Shown one piece after another: positions 6,953 through 10,000 of a stretch of 10,000 nucleotides of DNA. The notes below the pieces were generated by a model. That model had not been told where the DNA came from. It made no database searches and saw nothing but the letters and a program-made list of their open reading frames with translations. Position 1 is the stretch's first letter; each line of letters opens with the position of its first letter. The DNA comes from Desulfovibrio sp. (GTDB taxonomy: Bacteria > Desulfobacterota > Desulfovibrionia > Desulfovibrionales > Desulfovibrionaceae). Where the stretch lies: positions 1 to 10,000 of the forward strand of contig JAIWOE010000037.1 of the NCBI GenBank assembly GCA_020217165.1, in the 5' to 3' direction. The translations under genes were made by a program, and so were the position numbers.

Positions 6953-6959
6953 CTATACC
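6932..6959 (+). promoter_or_regulatory. Possible sigma70 promoter for the pilin gene
   Basis: TTGGGC (6932-6937) and TATACC (6954-6959) are 16 bp apart, matching three and four consensus bases. Transcription would start near 6966, giving a leader of about 78 nt. The -35 lies in one arm of the hairpin described at 6926-6952, so the two readings compete. Confidence 0.25.
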
Positions 6960-7043
6960 AAAGGAGAGAAAATTCTGGTGCGCGCACGGTCCTGAGGGTG
7001 GACGACGCGAACCGCAGTTCTGCAAACCACAGGAGGCAGAACA

Positions 7044-7940
7044 ATGTTGTCGATTCGTTATGGTCGTCGTACGTCTCAGTCCGGTTTCACCCTCATGGAA
7101 TTGCTCGTCGTGCTGGTCATCCTGGGCTTCCTGCTCGGCATGGTCCTCCCCCGCCTCGGCAGCATCGCAGACAACGCCGTGGACACGGTCTGCGACTCCA
7201 ACAACAAGGGCATCCGCTACTTCACCAAGCTCTACCTGGATGAAAAGGGTCGCTATCCCAATGACCTCATCAACCTGGTTGACCTGACCGACACCAACAA
7301 TGAAATGTCGGTGAGCGATCTGACCACCGATGGCAAGGGCATGCTGCACCCCGATTTCGCCACACGCAACGGCTACACCGTGCGTGCGCTTGATGCCACC
7401 GAAGCCGCCGAACTCAAGAAGTGGGGCATCTCCAAGGTCCGCAACTACGTGGGCACCGGCGGCCAGAAGCTGGAGCGCGTGAGCATTGATGACGCCGGCG
7501 TGCTCGTCGCTTCCGTGGGCGCTCTGGCCACCACCCGTGCTGGCGCTGTGACTGCCATGAACACCGCCAAGGGCAACCCCTACTGGTACGGCCGCATCAT
7601 GCTGGGCGTGGGCGAAACCTCCTCCCTCATCACCGAAGGCTACGTGCAGGCGGCCGCCCTCTGCCCCGGCGGCATCCAGAACGCCGACGTGGTGGAATAC
7701 AATAACTACGTCCTCGTCCTGCCCCGCCTGGAATCCACCGTGGCCCTGCTCGGCGCAGCCGCCGTGGACTCCGCTGGCGACGTGGTGGAGTACACCCTCA
7801 CCGAAGACGGCGCTGCCTCCGGCACCGCACGCGTCGAAACCATTACCCTGGAAGCCCAGGAGAAGTGGAACTTCGACATGTCTTGCCCCGAAGGCCACAA
7901 GTGGCCTGACAACGACAACGACGAGTGGACCGTTTCCTAA
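7044..7940 (+). CDS. Large type IV prepilin-like / pseudopilin protein
   Basis: The 298-residue product has a class III (prepilin) signal: a short basic leader (MLSIRYGRRTSQSG) cut after Gly14, then FTLMELLVVLVILGFLLGMVLP with Glu at mature position 5. This is the N-methylated helix of type IV pilins and type II pseudopilins, which assemble from the inner membrane. The helix continues to about residue 65 and leads into a globular domain with Cys50, Cys207 and Cys281. The C-terminus is acidic (CPEGHKWPDNDNDEW), suggesting metal or calcium binding like the GspG calcium loop, though this is unproven. At 284 mature residues it is about twice the size of a typical major pilin. The ATG at 7044 has AGGAGG at 7031-7036, seven bases upstream. 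The downstream platform genes support a pilus or secretion role. Whether it is the major subunit or a minor pseudopilin is open. Confidence 0.9.
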   Translation: MLSIRYGRRTSQSGFTLMELLVVLVILGFLLGMVLPRLGSIADNAVDTVCDSNNKGIRYFTKLYLDEKGRYPNDLINLVDLTDTNNEMSVSDLTTDGKGMLHPDFATRNGYTVRALDATEAAELKKWGISKVRNYVGTGGQKLERVSIDDAGVLVASVGALATTRAGAVTAMNTAKGNPYWYGRIMLGVGETSSLITEGYVQAAALCPGGIQNADVVEYNNYVLVLPRLESTVALLGAAAVDSAGDVVEYTLTEDGAASGTARVETITLEAQEKWNFDMSCPEGHKWPDNDNDEWTVS

Positions 7941-8009
7941 CCTGACAGGCTGACCCAAATCGTCCCCGTCGTACCGAATCTCATACCACAGCCTCCAACC
8001 CTCTAGACT

Positions 8010-8039
8010 CCGGGACCGGCGACGCGGCGCCGGTCCCGG
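8010..8039 (+). terminator. 12-bp hairpin between pilin and platform genes
   Basis: CCGGGACCGGCG at 8010-8021 and its exact complement at 8028-8039 enclose the loop ACGCGG. The hairpin lies 69 nt after the prepilin stop. The following bases (CATCCCATTC) lack a T-run. It may act as a partial terminator or as a 3' stabiliser of the pilin message, lowering expression of the assembly genes relative to the pilin. Confidence 0.55.
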
Positions 8040-8106
8040 CATCCCATTCTGCGGCCGTGCAATCTGCAGCCCGGCGCCACGTGCGCCTTGAGGAGGGTCC
8101 GCCTGC

Positions 8107-9828
8107 ATGCATGCTGTTCCGTACGCCCAGCCCGGCAATGCCGGCAATCCCGGGGGCCTGGGAGCCCGTGGGCTCAAGGCCCTGGGCCGGTTGAAGGGCA
8201 GCGTGGCCGGCGGGGCCGGCGTGTTGGCCCTGGTGATGGGGGAGCGCCTGTGCCAGGGGCTGGCCGTCCAGGCCCTGGGGTCCCGCATGCGCATCCTCCG
8301 CTTTGCCGAGGTGGAGGTCAACGCCCCACCCCTCAGGGTGCGGCCGCGCATCCAGGCCCTGCTCAACCGCCTGGACGCCACGGGCATCCCCATCCGCAAC
8401 GTGGTGGTGGTGAGCCCGGAAGTGCGCGGCATGCAGCTGGATCTTTCCCTGCCGCCCATGACGTCCTCCCGCGGTAAGCGCAAGACGCCGGACCCCAAGA
8501 CCATGACCCGCCTGCTCCTGCAGGCCGCCCGGGCCGAACTGGCCACGGGGCTGGACATCACGCCGGAACAGCATCTCATTTCCGTGCTCCCCCTGAGCCA
8601 GTCCGCCCAGGATGCCTTTGCCTTTGAGGACGAAGATGAGCACGCCCTGGCCAGTATCCCGGCCATGGCCTTTGCCATCACCCGCAAGCATTACGAGAGC
8701 CTCCACTCCATCCTTGCCGAATTCAAAAAAAATCTGCTGGGCGTGCTCCCGCCGGAGTGCTTTGCCTTTGCCACGGGGGAAGCCGTGGTCCAGCTGCCCT
8801 GCCCCACCGGCAACGATGACACCGGCGCCGAGGCCTGCCTTCCGGAAGACACGCAATGCCTGGTGTACAGCAACGGGTACGAGCTGCAGGGCGCACGGTT
8901 CAGCGAGGACGGCGTGGAGCGGTTCGCCCTGGAGGCCATCTCCCCGGGGGAACCCCTGGAGCTGGTGCTGCCCCGGCTCATGCAGCAACTGGTGGACCAG
9001 CAGGAATATTTGTCCGTGGTGCTGGGGGGCGTGCTGAAGGATGGCGACAAGACCCTGGACATCACCCCGGAGATGCTGCCGGACCTGGACCCTGCCTGGG
9101 GCGTGGACCGGCTGGCTGTGTATGGCGCCCCCGGGGAGCTGGACCGCATCGAATCCGCCGGCCCGCTGTCCCCGCGCTACATGCTGGCCGCGGGGGCGGC
9201 CGTGGCGGCCCTGCGCGGCAAGGACGCCACCCAGGCCATGCTGCTGCATTCCCGGGAATCCCTGCTTGGCCGGGTGCGGGAAAGCCCTGCCCTTGTCCCG
9301 GCGGCCATCGTGGTCATCGCCTTGCTGGCCATGGGCAGTCTGCAACTGCATGTGCGCATGAAAACGGCCTACCTCAACCTTTCCATGGCCTCCCTCAAGG
9401 AACAGAAGGAGGACATCGAGGCGGACGTCAAACGCGAGCGAGACCTGCAGACCCGGCTGAACACCCTCAAGCGCACTGTGGCGGAGCAGGAGCGGACCAA
9501 ACAGCTGCTGACCGGTGAAATCGCCCTGCGCTCCCAGCGTCTGGCCCTGCTGCTGCGCGGGCTGGTGGTGGACACGCCGCAGGAGATCATGCTCACGCGG
9601 TTCGAGCAACTCTCCGACGAAGCTTATACCCTGGAGGGGGTGGGCACCTCCTCGGCCATCATCTCCCAGTACCTGCTGCAGCTGCGCAACACCCCCATCG
9701 TCAAGGACACCCGCCTGGTGAAAACCTCCCCGGCCAAGGTACCCACCGACCCCCGGCGCAGAACCGAAGAACAGGAAGCCACCCTGCTGGAATTCAGCAT
9801 CCGCATCAGCCTTGAGGAGACGAAGTGA
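8107..9828 (+). CDS. GspL-like protein: PilM-like region fused to PilN-like domain
   Basis: The 573-residue protein has four parts. Residues 1 to about 390 are cytoplasmic, with strand patterns (GVLALVMGERLCQGLAV, RNVVVVSPEVRG) and layout like the actin-like fold of PilM or the GspL cytoplasmic domain, but without a clear nucleotide-binding signature. Residues about 394-414 form one membrane helix (AAIVVIALLAMGSL). Residues about 418-480 form a charged coiled coil. Residues about 488-572 (MLTRFEQ, YTLEGVGTSSAIISQYLLQL, LLEFSIRI) match the PilN ferredoxin-like periplasmic domain. In the family these parts link the assembly ATPase to the inner-membrane platform; here both are in one chain, as in GspL. 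The ATG at 8107 has AGGAGGG at 8091-8097, nine bases upstream. The stop overlaps the next ATG. Fold assignment of the N-terminal part is inference; the membrane helix and C-terminal part are clearer. Confidence 0.75.
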   Translation: MHAVPYAQPGNAGNPGGLGARGLKALGRLKGSVAGGAGVLALVMGERLCQGLAVQALGSRMRILRFAEVEVNAPPLRVRPRIQALLNRLDATGIPIRNVVVVSPEVRGMQLDLSLPPMTSSRGKRKTPDPKTMTRLLLQAARAELATGLDITPEQHLISVLPLSQSAQDAFAFEDEDEHALASIPAMAFAITRKHYESLHSILAEFKKNLLGVLPPECFAFATGEAVVQLPCPTGNDDTGAEACLPEDTQCLVYSNGYELQGARFSEDGVERFALEAISPGEPLELVLPRLMQQLVDQQEYLSVVLGGVLKDGDKTLDITPEMLPDLDPAWGVDRLAVYGAPGELDRIESAGPLSPRYMLAAGAAVAALRGKDATQAMLLHSRESLLGRVRESPALVPAAIVVIALLAMGSLQLHVRMKTAYLNLSMASLKEQKEDIEADVKRERDLQTRLNTLKRTVAEQERTKQLLTGEIALRSQRLALLLRGLVVDTPQEIMLTRFEQLSDEAYTLEGVGTSSAIISQYLLQLRNTPIVKDTRLVKTSPAKVPTDPRRRTEEQEATLLEFSIRISLEETK

Positions 9829-10000
9829 TGGCCGCCATCGGCAAAAAACAGCGCATCCTCATGGCCGTGGGGCTGGACATCATGCTGGCCTTTGCCTGGA
9901 TGCAGTATCTGTACGACCCCGCCACCAAGGTACTGACTAAAACAGTCAAGGATTACAACGCGCTGGTGGGAGAAATCAACACCCTGCAGGAAAACCCCGT
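9828..10000 (+). CDS. PilO-like inner-membrane platform protein, 3'-truncated
   Basis: The ATG at 9828 overlaps the TGA of the preceding gene by one base (TGATG), and GAGGAG at 9814-9819 lies eight bases upstream, so the two are translationally coupled. The 57 complete codons in the window encode a short basic cytoplasmic start (MAAIGKKQR), one membrane helix (ILMAVGLDIMLAFAWMQYLY) and the beginning of an amphipathic, probably coiled-coil region. This topology and its place right after a PilN-like domain fit PilO (or GspM), which pairs with PilN in the periplasm. The diagnostic ferredoxin-like domain lies beyond the window, so the name rests on position and topology. Confidence 0.65.
   Translation, partial: MAAIGKKQRILMAVGLDIMLAFAWMQYLYDPATKVLTKTVKDYNALVGEINTLQENP

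Noticed and set aside
6978..6995. A five-codon leader peptide (GTG to TGA) after AAAGGAGAG
   Set aside because: Such a short frame is expected by chance, its spacing is long, and it holds no regulatory codon run.
6414..8687. A 757-codon open frame on the minus strand
   Set aside because: It runs antisense through the small gene, the pilin, the spacers and the platform gene. Its Gly/Arg/His/Ser-rich composition is what the complement of G/C-biased codons gives, and it has no domain.
7981..9609. A 542-codon minus-strand frame
   Set aside because: It is antisense to the GspL-like gene, rich in Gln/Gly/His as expected for a shadow frame, and has no recognisable motif.

Overview
The window is high-GC, densely coded bacterial DNA with strong third-position G/C bias and Gram-negative envelope genes: a heptose isomerase for LPS, a lipoprotein and a type IV pilus/type II secretion module. 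The HemC and zinc-ribbon proteins look like those of sulfate-reducing Desulfovibrionales (Desulfovibrio/Megalodesulfovibrio type). That assignment rests on recalled family resemblance, not on a search.

Layout. Bases 1-2343 hold the 3' part of a large TPR-repeat protein gene whose start lies outside the window. Four plus-strand housekeeping genes follow closely: amrB (AmmeMemoRadiSam protein B, 2425-3291), gmhA (3399-4028), a small FmdB-type zinc ribbon (4098-4352) and hemC (4364-5305). They could be one transcript: the gaps are 107, 69 and 11 nt and no terminator is visible between them. A perfect 16-bp hairpin (5318-5358) closes this block and separates hemC from a convergent minus-strand lipoprotein gene with an NTF2/SnoaL-like domain (5409-6065).

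Bases 6066-6560 form the only long gene-poor stretch. It has an AT-rich core with a good sigma70-type plus-strand promoter (6195-6223), a near-palindrome centred about 61 bases before the predicted start of transcription, and a leader hairpin (6392-6421). Downstream lies a small gene of unknown function (6561-6881, possibly starting at 6450), then a hairpin-containing spacer.

The right-hand part is a type IV pilus/type II secretion locus: a large prepilin-like protein (7044-7940), a GspL-like protein combining a PilM-like region, one membrane helix, a coiled coil and a PilN-like domain (8107-9828), and the start of a PilO-like gene overlapping it by one base (9828 onward). A 12-bp hairpin between pilin and assembly genes could set the large expression difference expected between a structural pilin and its inner-membrane platform. 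No CRISPR, tRNA, rRNA, insertion sequence or phage feature is visible. The parts I could not explain are the small gene before the pilin, its leader, and the unusual pilin and fused platform proteins.
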